From positions 1 to 31,035 of the IMG/VR virus record IMGVR_UViG_3300022750_000029: a DNA stretch of 31,035 nucleotides. One strand, 5' to 3'. Under the pieces are notes generated by a model. That model worked only from the letters and a program-made list of their open reading frames with translations. It was not told the origin of the DNA and ran no database searches. Positions 23,015 to 30,843 of this stretch are shown in pieces. The translations under genes and the position numbers were made by a program. Source of the stretch: a virus. Within the stretch, counting starts at the first letter, position 1. Every line of letters begins with the position of its first letter.

Positions 23015-23496
23015 ATGAAGATGATCCCCGGCGCGATCGCGGCGGTCAGTTTGCGGCGCGGATACTCGGTGCCCAGCAGGTCGAACAGCCCGCAGGTGAG
23101 CGTGGCGGTGTCGCCTTCGTACTGTCGATTGAGCAGTGATAGGTGCATCCGCTCTTGGGGGTAGCTCAGGTCGCTTTCCAAATACCGGCGATAGGCGATC
23201 GTGACTCGAGCCTCGGCCCGCCTAGCCTCCTCCAGCTTCTGCTGGACCAGGCCGTTGGTGTTATCCAGTCCGATCAGCAGGTTTTGGAATGCGCTGTTGT
23301 CTCGAGACGGCAGCGCCTCCTCAAACCCCATGGCAGTGAACAGTGGTGTCCGCCCATCCTCGGTGCCAAGGATGTAGTCGTCATAGCCAGCACAGAACCT
23401 GATGGAGTCAGGCCAGATGCTGCACATCGCCTCGATCGTGTTGATGATCATGTCGCTACCCGCAGAGGCGTAGCAGATGGCGATTGGGTTGCTCAT
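23011..23496 (-). CDS. DUF1833-like minor tail protein, 161 aa
   Basis: ATG 23496 has AAGGA 7 bases upstream; the frame extends to 23520 but that would start inside the upstream terminator. It begins MSNPIAICYASAGSDMIINT and shows a beta-rich pattern (SIRFCAGYDDYILGTEDGRT, then YPQERMHLSLLNRQYEGDTA) as in DUF1833 tail-tip proteins, equivalent in position to lambda gpL/gpM. It ends in IAPGIIFI, overlapping the NlpC/P60 start. Confidence 0.75.
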   Translation of the reverse strand: MSNPIAICYASAGSDMIINTIEAMCSIWPDSIRFCAGYDDYILGTEDGRTPLFTAMGFEEALPSRDNSAFQNLLIGLDNTNGLVQQKLEEARRAEARVTIAYRRYLESDLSYPQERMHLSLLNRQYEGDTATLTCGLFDLLGTEYPRRKLTAAIAPGIIFI

Positions 23497-23520
23497 TGCC
23501 AAATCCTTTTCTGTAGGCAT

Positions 23521-23545
23521 AAAAAAGCCCGCCGAGTTGGCGGGC
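23521..23545 (-). terminator. Intrinsic terminator after the 102-aa gene
   Basis: Minus strand GCCCGCC, loop AACTC, GGCGGGC, then six T. It lies between the stop at 23567 and the DUF1833-like gene, inside the late tail operon. Confidence 0.8.
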
Positions 23546-23566
23546 TTGCGACTTGCTACTTGTGGT

Positions 23567-23875
23567 TCAGTCTGTTCTGTTCCAGATCTCTCGGACCTGT
23601 CCGGCGGGGCCGAAAGTTGTCCCGGCTGCCTTCAACGAGCTCTCCTTCCATTTTTGCTCCGACGCCCGAATGGTCATCGCGATGTCAGCACCAACCGGCC
23701 CCTCATGTAGGCAGACGGCAAGCGAACGGCCAAGCATGACGCCTACCAGCTCAAGTCGCGCTCTGATCTCATGCATAGGCGTAGACGCCGTCAGCTCGCC
23801 AACACCAAAGAACTTCGCCAGAAAGCCCGCGAGCTCCTTCCCGAAGTCGTCTTTGTTCCATTCGATGTCATTCAT
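23567..23875 (-). CDS. Hypothetical phage protein, 102 aa
   Basis: ATG 23875 with AAGGA 8 bases upstream; it starts two bases after the tape measure stop. It begins MNDIEWNKDDFGKELAGFLA and is predicted mostly helical and soluble, with ASTPMHEIRARLELVGVMLG in the centre. No domain recognised. An intrinsic terminator directly follows it, a pattern of an inserted extra gene (moron) or of graded late expression. Confidence 0.65.
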   Translation of the reverse strand: MNDIEWNKDDFGKELAGFLAKFFGVGELTASTPMHEIRARLELVGVMLGRSLAVCLHEGPVGADIAMTIRASEQKWKESSLKAAGTTFGPAGQVREIWNRTD

Positions 23876-23877
23876 AA

Positions 23878-26805
23878 TCAATATCCTTGCCGACTCAGTC
23901 CGTAGGAGTGCTCTAAAACGTTGTTGAAGTCGCCATTGCCCTGGGCCACGCCCTGGACCAGATGGGCTTCAACCTCTTGGATGATAACCCGCAGTCGTCC
24001 GGCCTCGTCCGTTTGCGTGCTGACCCGAGCAGATGAGTAGTTGTTTATTTCTACACTCATGCTCGGAGCCGCCGACGGAGCGTTTGGCGCTGATCCACTC
24101 GACGACTTGGAGCCGCTTGCGCTGATCCCGGCAGGCATCGCATCGCCGCGGCGCATGGCCTCGACTGCTGCCACGCCGCCTGACCGGTTGATGTCGGCCT
24201 GCGACCAAACCACTTCGCCCTTGTGGACGATGCCGGCCGGCTGATTGACGCCGCCGGGGCCTGTGTAGCCGCCCTCGGAGAAACCCTTGATCAGCGCGAA
24301 GGCCGCGAGCAATGCGCCCCCGCCGACGACTGCTGCTGCACCGAACGATCCGATGGACGCAACGAGAGCAGCAGGCAGCCAAGACGCCAGCGTGGTGCCG
24401 GCTGCTGCTACTTGGGCAGTTGTGGTTGTTGCTGTTGCCGCAAGAGACGACGCAGTAGCCACGCCATCCGCCGCGACCTTGGCCGTTGTAATAGCGGCCT
24501 CTTTGCCTAGTTCGGCGGTCATTTCGGTTGAAATTCCTGCCATCTTGGCAATGTGCAAAGCCTGCTCGGTCTGCCCAAATGCGAGCTTGATACCCTGCAG
24601 CACAAGCCACTGAGCGCCCATCTGGCCAAGTCCATCGAGGACCGTCCGGGCAAGGCTGTCGAAGACGCCGCGAGTCACCTCGCCGAAGCTCTGTCCGTCC
24701 AGCGCCATCTTGCTGAATGCGCTTCCGTATCCCGCTGTGACCGTGTCCAGCGAGTCCGTCATTATCGTTTCGGTCTGGTAGGCCACGTCCGCGACCTTGG
24801 CCTGGTAGTTATCCCATCCGGCCGTGATCCCGTTCATCCAGTTGGCTTGCGCGGCATCCACCTGGGCCCAGCCGTTCTCCATGATGGCGATCTGCTGGGG
24901 GAACATCTCATTGGTGATGTCGATCTGCGCTTGCAGGGCTTGACGCTGCTTCTCGCCCTGGGCGTTTGCCAGTTCTGTGCGAAGGCCGAGGATCTTGTCG
25001 TTGGTTTCCTTCTCAAGCGCCAATCGCTCTTGGGCTCGAGCGGCCTGCTCACCACCGATGCCGACTGCCGCAGCCTGCGCATTCGCGGCGTCCTGCTGGT
25101 TCTGCAGTTGTTTCTGTATCTGTAGCCGGTATTGCTCAGCCTGAGATAGCTCGCCGGTCTTGGCGATCAGGGCCGAGTAATTGATCGAGGCCTGGGCCAT
25201 TGCCTGCCCGTATTGCTCCTGAGTAATGCGGCCCTTATCGAAAAGCTGATCAAGCTGGCCTTGCTCTTCTACCAGCAGTCTTGCTGCCTGACCTACTGGG
25301 TCGTACTGGCTGTAAAGCTTGGCAAAGGCGCTCTCTGCTTGCTGGATGCCCTTGAGCGAATCTGATTGAGCCTTGAGCGAGGCAGCTGATGATTTCTTGG
25401 CGGCCTCTTCGGCTGCTTTCTTGGCGTCCTTTTCCTCTGCGTACTTGAGCAGAAGCTTTTCCTGCTCTGGCAGCAGCTTGCCCAGCTCGCCGGCCTCGAT
25501 GGCGTAGCGGACGCGCGCGGCCTCAGTGTTTTCGCCTTGTAGTGCCGCCTGCTTCTTGAGGTTGGTCAGCAGCTTTTCGTATTCGGCATTTACAGCAGCA
25601 GAAGGCGCATCGCCTTTTGGGGTTGCGCCACCTGCCGCACCGGAATCCTTCGCAAGCTTTGAGGTCAGCGTTTTTATCGTGTTGGCGCGGGACTGAAGGC
25701 CGGCAATCTCGGCGTCGATCTCGGCCCGGTTGTAAAACTTGAAGTTGAAAAATGCTGTGTCGTTTGCGTCTCCAGACAGTCTGGTCCTGGCTGATTGGAG
25801 ATCACGGATCCCGGCAAGAGTCACACTCAGTTCATTGTTGAGGCCGGCGACCGTCTGCTTGTTCTCCCGAAAGAAGTCGAGAAATTCGCCAGAATTGAAC
25901 CGGTCCATGGCGCCGGCGAGTGACGCGATGCCCTGGGCAAGTCCACTGCTTGCGCCTGTCGCCTGATCGAGCTTGCCGATGGTGACGATCAGCGCGTTAT
26001 TGAATGCGGTGAAGGACTGGCTGACAGTCAAGTTCAGGCTGCTGCTCAGCTCGTCGACCTTGTCCTTCTGGCTCTGGAGCGCTGTAACAATGGCGGCCGA
26101 TGTCAGCTTGCCCTCGGCGCCCATCGCACGAAGCTGCCCGATGGTGACGCCAAGCCCGCGAGCAATGGCCTGGGCCAGCGCTGGGGTTTGCTCCATGATC
26201 GAGTTGAGTTCGTCGCCGCGCAGCGTACCGGATGCCAAGGCCTGACCAAATTGAACCATGGCGGCATCGGCCGCTTGAGCGCTTGCACCGCTGAGCGCGA
26301 CTGTCTTGGCAACGGTTTCCGTGACGCTCGCGACTTGCTCAAAATTCAGACCGAGCTGCTGGGCGTTCTGCGCGATTCGCTGGTAGACCTGCGCCGTCAC
26401 TTCAAGAGTTTGGCGGGAATTCTGCGCGACCTGGTAGACAGACTCTTGGGCGAAAGCGAGCTGCTCAGTTCCTTCGGTCACCAGACGCAGACGGTTGGTG
26501 ATGTTGGTGTACTGATCGGCAGCTGCGGCGATTTTGGAAATACTGAAGGCGGCGGCCAGTGGCGCAGCAAGGCCTGAGGCGGCAGAGATCAGCTTGCTGG
26601 TCTGCCCCTCAAGCCCTTTGACGTTCGAGGCGCTCGAAGAGGCGCTCTTGCCCATGCTGTCCATAGAGCTGCCGGCCTTGCGCATTGCTGGGTCGACCTT
26701 GTTACCGGCCGTCTCCAGCGAGCCCAGTTCCTTGCGCATTGCCTCTGCGTCACGCTGCGCGCCACGGGAATCAATCGTTATCGCGAGTCGTGATTCTTGA
26801 GACAT
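23878..26805 (-). CDS. Tail tape measure protein, 975 aa
   Basis: Sets tail length and is ejected with the DNA. The start at 26805 (MSQESRLAITIDSRGAQRDA) has GGAG about 8 bases upstream. The N-terminal 300 residues hold the standard tape measure domain: ADQYTNITNRLRLVTEGTEQ, then GQALASGTLRGDELNSIMEQ, PALAQAIARGLGVTIGQLRA and MGAEGKLTSAAIVTAL. The middle, about 390-690, is Ala/Glu/Gln/Lys-rich coiled coil. At about 800-880 there are hydrophobic stretches rich in Ala/Thr (LAATATTTTAQVAAAGTTLA, WLPAALVASIGSFGAAAVVG) that could insert in the host membrane. It ends in FSEGGYTGPGGVNQPAGIVH KGEVVWSQADINR, a motif common in these proteins. By its length the tail should be about 140-150 nm using the usual 0.15 nm per residue. 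Confidence 0.92.
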   Translation of the reverse strand: MSQESRLAITIDSRGAQRDAEAMRKELGSLETAGNKVDPAMRKAGSSMDSMGKSASSSASNVKGLEGQTSKLISAASGLAAPLAAAFSISKIAAAADQYTNITNRLRLVTEGTEQLAFAQESVYQVAQNSRQTLEVTAQVYQRIAQNAQQLGLNFEQVASVTETVAKTVALSGASAQAADAAMVQFGQALASGTLRGDELNSIMEQTPALAQAIARGLGVTIGQLRAMGAEGKLTSAAIVTALQSQKDKVDELSSSLNLTVSQSFTAFNNALIVTIGKLDQATGASSGLAQGIASLAGAMDRFNSGEFLDFFRENKQTVAGLNNELSVTLAGIRDLQSARTRLSGDANDTAFFNFKFYNRAEIDAEIAGLQSRANTIKTLTSKLAKDSGAAGGATPKGDAPSAAVNAEYEKLLTNLKKQAALQGENTEAARVRYAIEAGELGKLLPEQEKLLLKYAEEKDAKKAAEEAAKKSSAASLKAQSDSLKGIQQAESAFAKLYSQYDPVGQAARLLVEEQGQLDQLFDKGRITQEQYGQAMAQASINYSALIAKTGELSQAEQYRLQIQKQLQNQQDAANAQAAAVGIGGEQAARAQERLALEKETNDKILGLRTELANAQGEKQRQALQAQIDITNEMFPQQIAIMENGWAQVDAAQANWMNGITAGWDNYQAKVADVAYQTETIMTDSLDTVTAGYGSAFSKMALDGQSFGEVTRGVFDSLARTVLDGLGQMGAQWLVLQGIKLAFGQTEQALHIAKMAGISTEMTAELGKEAAITTAKVAADGVATASSLAATATTTTAQVAAAGTTLASWLPAALVASIGSFGAAAVVGGGALLAAFALIKGFSEGGYTGPGGVNQPAGIVHKGEVVWSQADINRSGGVAAVEAMRRGDAMPAGISASGSKSSSGSAPNAPSAAPSMSVEINNYSSARVSTQTDEAGRLRVIIQEVEAHLVQGVAQGNGDFNNVLEHSYGLSRQGY

Positions 26806-26823
26806 TCTCCAAACTCCAGGCAC

Positions 26824-26845
26824 AAAAAAACCCGCTCAAGGCGGG
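26824..26845 (-). terminator. Intrinsic terminator after the zinc-ribbon membrane protein gene
   Basis: Minus strand CCCGC, loop CTTGA, GCGGG, then seven T. It lies between the stop at 26864 and the tape measure start. Confidence 0.8.
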
Positions 26846-26863
26846 CTTCTTCAATAAATAATT

Positions 26864-27160
26864 TTAGGCGGGTATTTTCTCAAGGTCGGACTGGCAGTGC
26901 TTGCACTTGATGGCCTCGATGTTGACGATCTCAGCGCACATCGGGCACTTGCGGTACAGCGATGAGACGCCAAACTTCTTGGCTATCTCCAGGCTCTTCT
27001 CCTGATCGATGCCGATCGGGTTTACGAGCCAGGCCGCGAACAGTGCAAATACCGAGAACAACAGCCCCAGAACAAACCACGATCCCGCGCTTCGGCCTTT
27101 CTTGCTGGCGACGTACGCGGTGCCGGCCGCGACGGCCGCCCAGATAATCAAATACTCCAT
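26864..27160 (-). CDS. Small membrane protein with C-terminal zinc ribbon, 98 aa
   Basis: ATG 27160 with GGGAG 6-7 bases upstream; the frame extends to 27391, but the extra part is the other strand of chaperone sequence and looks random. Two membrane helices are predicted (about residues 3-18 and 26-46, LGLLFSVFALFAAWLV). A cytosolic tail carries two CxxC knuckles, Cys72/Cys75 (CPMC) and Cys86/Cys89 (CKHC), a zinc ribbon. Tail assembly does not need such a protein. It sits between the chaperone genes and the tape measure with its own terminator, so I read it as a moron, perhaps expressed in the lysogen. Superinfection exclusion or a membrane sensor role are possible and unproven. Confidence 0.75.
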   Translation of the reverse strand: MEYLIIWAAVAAGTAYVASKKGRSAGSWFVLGLLFSVFALFAAWLVNPIGIDQEKSLEIAKKFGVSSLYRKCPMCAEIVNIEAIKCKHCQSDLEKIPA

Positions 27161-27212
27161 GCCAATCTCCCTGTCAGTTACGGGAAATCTAGCATTATTG
27201 CCGGGTGACCAC

Positions 27213-27557
27213 CTACTTCTCGGCGCCCTTCTTCTTGCTCTGTTCGTCTTCCCAGTGTTTGCGGAATACGTCGTCCAGGGCAAAGATCGCCTCGTCAAAG
27301 TCGCGGCGGGCGACGGACGATCCGTAGGCAGCCAGGTAATCAGTGATCGCGCCGAGCGAAATCGGCGCAGGCGCAGCGGCCATGCCGACATACTGCCTGC
27401 CTCGGCTGATCGCGTAATAGGCGGTCAACAGCTCATCCCCTACTGCGTCAATCTCCGGCTGGTCCGGTATTGCTACCCTCAGGCGCTCGCGGACTTTTCT
27501 TTTGCGGTCGTTCGACTCGCCCGCCCACTCGATCGCCCACCGGTAGGCTTCGATGGC
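27213..27557 (-). CDS. Tail assembly chaperone frameshift extension (GT, T part)
   Basis: The -1 frame relative to the chaperone gene is open without stops from the slippery site at 27557-27563 to TGA/TAA at 27213, giving about 114 residues (AIEAYRWAIEWAGESNDRKR at its start, AISRGRQYVGMAAAPAPISL later, and DDVFRKHWEDEQSKKKGAEK at the end). It has no good start of its own (only a TTG at 27428). It should be made as a G-T fusion of about 260 aa, the lambda gpGT model, in which G binds the tape measure and T recruits tail tube subunits. The position between tail tube and tape measure is canonical. Confidence 0.82.
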   Translation of the reverse strand, partial: AIEAYRWAIEWAGESNDRKRKVRERLRVAIPDQPEIDAVGDELLTAYYAISRGRQYVGMAAAPAPISLGAITDYLAAYGSSVARRDFDEAIFALDDVFRKHWEDEQSKKKGAEK

Positions 27558-27994
27558 TTTCCCAGGGTTTCCGCTGCTTGCTCCTTCTGGCGAGTCGCGA
27601 TTGCCTGGGCAGTGGCCATTACCAGGTAGTAAACCTGTGGCAGCTGCTGGATCAGCAGTACGCCTCGCTCCGGGGTGTAAGTGGCTTGAATCGATGGGTT
27701 ATCCGCTTCAGCTACACCTTCCCAATCCACGATCAGATGCTTGCAGGCCAGTTCGGTGAACAGTGAGTCTGAGTCAAAGTCGACCGTTTCGTCATTGCCG
27801 AGCACGCTGAATCCAGGGGTCCCGATGCCGCTCTTGCTCGACATGGCCGCGACGTGACGCATGATCATGCGGTAATCGCTCTTGTAGCCTTCCTTCGCCG
27901 CCGACGCCACCTTGATGCGCAGGCCTGCAACCGGCTCAATCCAGCGGGTACTGATCGCGTCGAGCAGCTCTTTCTTCTGCAGAATAAAGATCAT
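27479..27994 (-). CDS. Tail assembly chaperone (gpG-like), 171 aa
   Basis: Starts MIFILQKKELLDAISTRWIE with AAGGA 5 bases upstream. Order (after the tail tube, before the tape measure), size and the frameshift signal identify it as the G chaperone. The body to about residue 145 is conserved-looking (DFDSDSLFTELACKHLIVDW, VYYLVMATAQAIATRQKEQA). The last 25 residues after the slippery site (PSKPTGGRSSGRASRTTAKE KSASA) are low-complexity, as expected for the short non-shifted tail. It acts in the cytoplasm during tail assembly and is not in the virion. Confidence 0.82.
   Translation of the reverse strand: MIFILQKKELLDAISTRWIEPVAGLRIKVASAAKEGYKSDYRMIMRHVAAMSSKSGIGTPGFSVLGNDETVDFDSDSLFTELACKHLIVDWEGVAEADNPSIQATYTPERGVLLIQQLPQVYYLVMATAQAIATRQKEQAAETLGKPSKPTGGRSSGRASRTTAKEKSASA
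27557..27563 (-). promoter_or_regulatory. Programmed -1 frameshift site GGGAAAG
   Basis: On the coding strand the heptamer G GGA AAG is in the zero frame of the chaperone gene (codons CTG GGA AAG), exactly the X XXY YYZ arrangement and the same heptamer used in lambda G/GT. Slipping back one base gives GGG AAA and enters the long open T frame. Confidence 0.88.
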
Positions 27995-28039
27995 ACGAAT
28001 CCTTGTTGCCGCCCCGGTGCAGGGCAGCGGTCGTGAGGT

Positions 28040-29209
28040 TTAAACAGTGACGGTGATGTTGCGGGTTACCGTCTTGCTCGGATCGGACACGCTTGTTGCG
28101 GTCGCTACGGCGGAGCCTGCGGCAATGCCAGTGACCAAACCCGATGGCGAGATGGTTGCCTTGGTCGGATCGCTGATCGACCAGGTGACAGCCTGATTCG
28201 CGCCGGCTGGGCTGACGGTGGCGGTTAGCTGCTGCGTTGCGGCTACGGCAATCGACACGGAGGCCGGAGCAACCGACACGCTGGTAGGTGCCACATACGG
28301 CGCCCGGGTGATGGTTGGCGGCGTGCGGCGGGCTGCGACGTTCAGCTCAACCTCGATCACGTCGGTAGCGCCGCCGTCTGGCCAGTCACCGTTCACTTCC
28401 ATTTCCGGCAGGCTGAAGGTGTATCGACCGTCGCCGTTCTCCAGCGTGAAGCTAAGCGCGATCGAGCCGCCGGTCTGCTGCTTGATCCACAGGGCGTACG
28501 ATGCAGCGGACCACGCGATGGTGATCGAGCCAGTAGCGCCGAAGATCGTCGGAATGACGTTGCCGACGAATGCGCCGTTGTTGATGCAGCGCTGGGTCTG
28601 AACGTTGTTGTCGAACGTCAGGTCCATGGCGCTGATGCAGGTTCCGCTTTCCGGAGTAGCTTCAACGCCATCCAAAGTCAGGCTGGTGAAGTTCTTGAAG
28701 TTGAACCGGTCACCATTCACTTCGGGCGCGGCGCTGGCAAAATACGGGGTCGCGTCTACCTTGCCCTCCCAGCCGATCGCCGTCAGGTTGGTGGCGATGG
28801 TGATGTCGTCATCAGTACCGAAGGTGAAGGCCATGCTGGCGACCTGGGCACCGCGGGCGATCGAGGACACCAGCACGTCACTGGCAAACGATGCCAAGGA
28901 GTAGCTGATACGCTCATCACCTATGGTCAGGACGTTGCCACTCCAGCGGCTGCCAAAGCACGACTCGAGGAAGTCATCGATCGCGCCGCCGTAGCGCCAC
29001 TTCTGGCCGATCTCGCCAGCGACATCAACGGTGGTCGCCGATGTGCCTTGCGACATGCGGTTCTGCGAGATCTCGTTGTTCTCGGCGGTGTTCTGGGTCG
29101 GGCCCAGACCATACGAGGTGCGGATCAGTTCTTTCCAGCCGGTGGCCGGGGTAACGCCCTGCGTCACTTCTTCGACGTAGGCCGTTCTGTTCTTGGCGCC
29201 TGAACTCAT
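28040..29209 (-). CDS. Major tail tube protein with C-terminal Ig-like domain, 389 aa
   Basis: Structural subunit of the tail tube. It begins MSSGAKNRTAYVEEVTQGVT with AGGAG about 9 bases upstream. Residues 1-300 fit the phage tail tube fold (TGWKELIRTSYGLGPTQNTA at the start, then VDATPYFASAAPEVNGDRFN). The last 85 residues are a bacterial Ig-like group 2 domain (PTSVSVAPASVSIAVAATQQ LTATVSPAGANQAVTWSISD, ending in KTVTRNITVTV). As in lambda gpV, this domain would decorate the tube outside and may help weak cell-surface binding. It precedes the chaperone genes by 45 bases. Confidence 0.87.
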   Translation of the reverse strand: MSSGAKNRTAYVEEVTQGVTPATGWKELIRTSYGLGPTQNTAENNEISQNRMSQGTSATTVDVAGEIGQKWRYGGAIDDFLESCFGSRWSGNVLTIGDERISYSLASFASDVLVSSIARGAQVASMAFTFGTDDDITIATNLTAIGWEGKVDATPYFASAAPEVNGDRFNFKNFTSLTLDGVEATPESGTCISAMDLTFDNNVQTQRCINNGAFVGNVIPTIFGATGSITIAWSAASYALWIKQQTGGSIALSFTLENGDGRYTFSLPEMEVNGDWPDGGATDVIEVELNVAARRTPPTITRAPYVAPTSVSVAPASVSIAVAATQQLTATVSPAGANQAVTWSISDPTKATISPSGLVTGIAAGSAVATATSVSDPSKTVTRNITVTV

Positions 29210-29243
29210 TGGGTAGCTCTCCTGTAAGGATGTGGTGCTGGGC

Positions 29244-29642
29244 TCAGTGCGCCCGGTATGGGATCGAAACGTTTACTTGCCAGAAGCCCAGACCGTCGTC
29301 GCCGATCAGTGCCGACGAAGCAGCGAAGCACTCGAAGGCGCCCTGGCTGAAGAATTGGAAGTGCTCGACCAGCGTGTCGGCTGCCTTGGTGATGTCCAGC
29401 GTCCCCTTGTAGGTCGGAACGAACAGCTGAACCACGATGATCCCGGTCTTGCGCACATGAGGCGTCAGGCCGATCTCTGGAGTGCTGGACAGGCCAGGGA
29501 GGTTCGCCAGTCGCGCCCAGATCGGCTTGCCGGCCGGGTCGAACGGAACGTTGTTGTTCGGGTAGTCGACGCTGGTAGCCGGGATGCCGGTCCACTGCGT
29601 CATGCGGGTGATGACGATGCTGCGGATCTGTTCGAAGGTCAT
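29244..29642 (-). CDS. Tail terminator / head-tail protein, 132 aa
   Basis: The frame beginning MTFEQIRSIVITRMTQWTGI is chosen over the longer overlapping frame because its ATG overlaps the stop of the preceding gene (ATGA) and the protein has a sensible phage pattern. FDPAGKPIWARLANLPGLSS and GIIVVQLFVPTYKGTLDITK fit the DUF4128/tail terminator group (lambda gpU-like ring that caps the tail). It lies just upstream of the tail tube gene, as usual. Confidence 0.78.
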   Translation of the reverse strand: MTFEQIRSIVITRMTQWTGIPATSVDYPNNNVPFDPAGKPIWARLANLPGLSSTPEIGLTPHVRKTGIIVVQLFVPTYKGTLDITKAADTLVEHFQFFSQGAFECFAASSALIGDDGLGFWQVNVSIPYRAH

Positions 29643-30028
29643 GAGCTATAGGCCTGTGAGACGCCGGCAAAGGCGACACCGTAGATGCCCGCAGGCGCCT
29701 GGGCTGAGTGGCCGTTTTCGAGCGGGACGCTGTAAATCAGGTTGTTCTGGACGAACACTTGCGTGAACGGCTCCAGGCCGGTCATTGCAGAAATTCCGCG
29801 GCTGATCGTGTCCGAGCCGCTCGGGTCAATGGTTGCTGTGCTGCTGTAGACCGGTGCGCCGACGCTGACGATGTTGTTTCCCCGGAAGCGCCCGGTATCA
29901 ACCGGCGACCGCAGGACGATTTCATTGAGCAGGGCCAGGGCAATCACGCGAACGCGCTTCACCAGGTCTTCCTCGACCACTTCAGCGAACAAGCTCGGCG
30001 GCGTGCTCCACCCTCTGCTCTTGGCCAT
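29639..30028 (-). CDS. HK97 gp10-like neck protein, 129 aa
   Basis: Begins MAKSRGWSTPPSLFAEVVEE with GAGGA 6 bases upstream. A helical N-terminus (VVEEDLVKRVRVIALALLNE) is followed by SPVDTGRFRGNN, the 'PVDTGxLR' signature of HK97 gp10/lambda gpZ-type tail-completion proteins, and a beta C-terminus with YSVPLENGHS. It probably joins tail to head. It overlaps the tail terminator gene by ATGA and is one base from the gene before. Confidence 0.83.
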   Translation of the reverse strand: MAKSRGWSTPPSLFAEVVEEDLVKRVRVIALALLNEIVLRSPVDTGRFRGNNIVSVGAPVYSSTATIDPSGSDTISRGISAMTGLEPFTQVFVQNNLIYSVPLENGHSAQAPAGIYGVAFAGVSQAYSS

Positions 30029-30029
30029 G

Positions 30030-30410
30030 TCACTTCCTCATCTGGATCTCGTAATGAGCAACTGCCGGATCAACACCCGGGTTGACGATGGTGTAAACCG
30101 CAGGCTCGCCCGTCAGCAGTTCGATGGTCGTGACCTTGTGGCCGATGGCAGGCTTGTCCGTGGTTTCGTTCGCGAGGCAGATCAGCAGCACGTCGCCGAC
30201 CTTGATGTTCACGTTGTCGATGCGCCGGCTGTCGTAGTTGTCCAGCACGCCGCGCCCGGTATAGGTCACGGGCTGAGCGGTTGTCTCTTCGGTCACCGGA
30301 TCGTAAACACCTGGCCCCAGGTATTCACCGGTGAACGGCTGCACCGCATCGGCCAGGTCAGTGTCGAAGGCCTCGGCCAAGTCGGTTTGGATCTCGTCTC
30401 GTAATCCCAT
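30030..30410 (-). CDS. Head-tail connector-region protein, 126 aa
   Basis: Starts MGLRDEIQTDLAEAFDTDLA. A short helical N-terminus is followed by a beta domain (QPVTYTGRGVLDNYDSRRID, NVNIKVGDVLLICLANETTD, KPAIGHKVTTIELLTGEPAV) of the kind found in head-closure or stopper proteins between connector and neck genes. I cannot assign it more exactly. It follows the preceding gene by three bases and precedes the gp10-like gene by one. Confidence 0.72.
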   Translation of the reverse strand: MGLRDEIQTDLAEAFDTDLADAVQPFTGEYLGPGVYDPVTEETTAQPVTYTGRGVLDNYDSRRIDNVNIKVGDVLLICLANETTDKPAIGHKVTTIELLTGEPAVYTIVNPGVDPAVAHYEIQMRK

Positions 30411-30413
30411 GGG

Positions 30414-30803
30414 TCACCTGTACACATCGAAGCTGTATGCGCTTCGGATCCATGGACTGAGGAGTGCCAGCGCGAACTGGACATCACCCGGCTGCGCGAT
30501 GAGTTTGCTGGTGTCGATCGAGGCGAACGTCTTGCTGGTGCTAACCGATCCGGCTTTCACGGTCTTGGCTTCCAGCGACCCTTCGGTCTTCTGCTGGTAG
30601 AGCTTTCCATCCGCTGCCGTCTTGGCGAGCTCGGCGCCGGCCTGTTTCACCTCCACCGGGATGGCATCCATGTCGATGCACGCCAGGTTCAGCGAAGTCA
30701 TATACGCGTTGGCCTGCATGACCGCGCGCGCCTTCTTGTCATCGGCAGCCCATGTCGGCCCGAGGATGGCGTCAACGTCCGCCACGGTGATGTAGGTAGC
30801 CAT
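30414..30803 (-). CDS. DnaT-like/head-tail connector protein, 129 aa
   Basis: Begins MATYITVADVDAILGPTWAA with GGAGG 4 bases upstream. The opening and the helical body (DDKKARAVMQANAYMTSLNL and VKQAGAELAKTAADGKLY) fit the phage proteins classed as 'DnaT-like' or gp6-type head-tail connectors, which attach to the portal. The gene order, directly before the closure and neck proteins, supports the connector role rather than replication. Confidence 0.72.
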   Translation of the reverse strand: MATYITVADVDAILGPTWAADDKKARAVMQANAYMTSLNLACIDMDAIPVEVKQAGAELAKTAADGKLYQQKTEGSLEAKTVKAGSVSTSKTFASIDTSKLIAQPGDVQFALALLSPWIRSAYSFDVYR

Positions 30804-30843
30804 CAGGCCTCCGCTTGAATGAGTGGGGCCGAAGCCCCGGGTG

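Noticed and set aside
29206-29679. 157-aa frame overlapping the tail terminator gene
   Set aside because: Arg/His/Pro-rich product; the overlapping frame at 29244-29642 has proper spacing, an ATGA overlap and a phage-like sequence.
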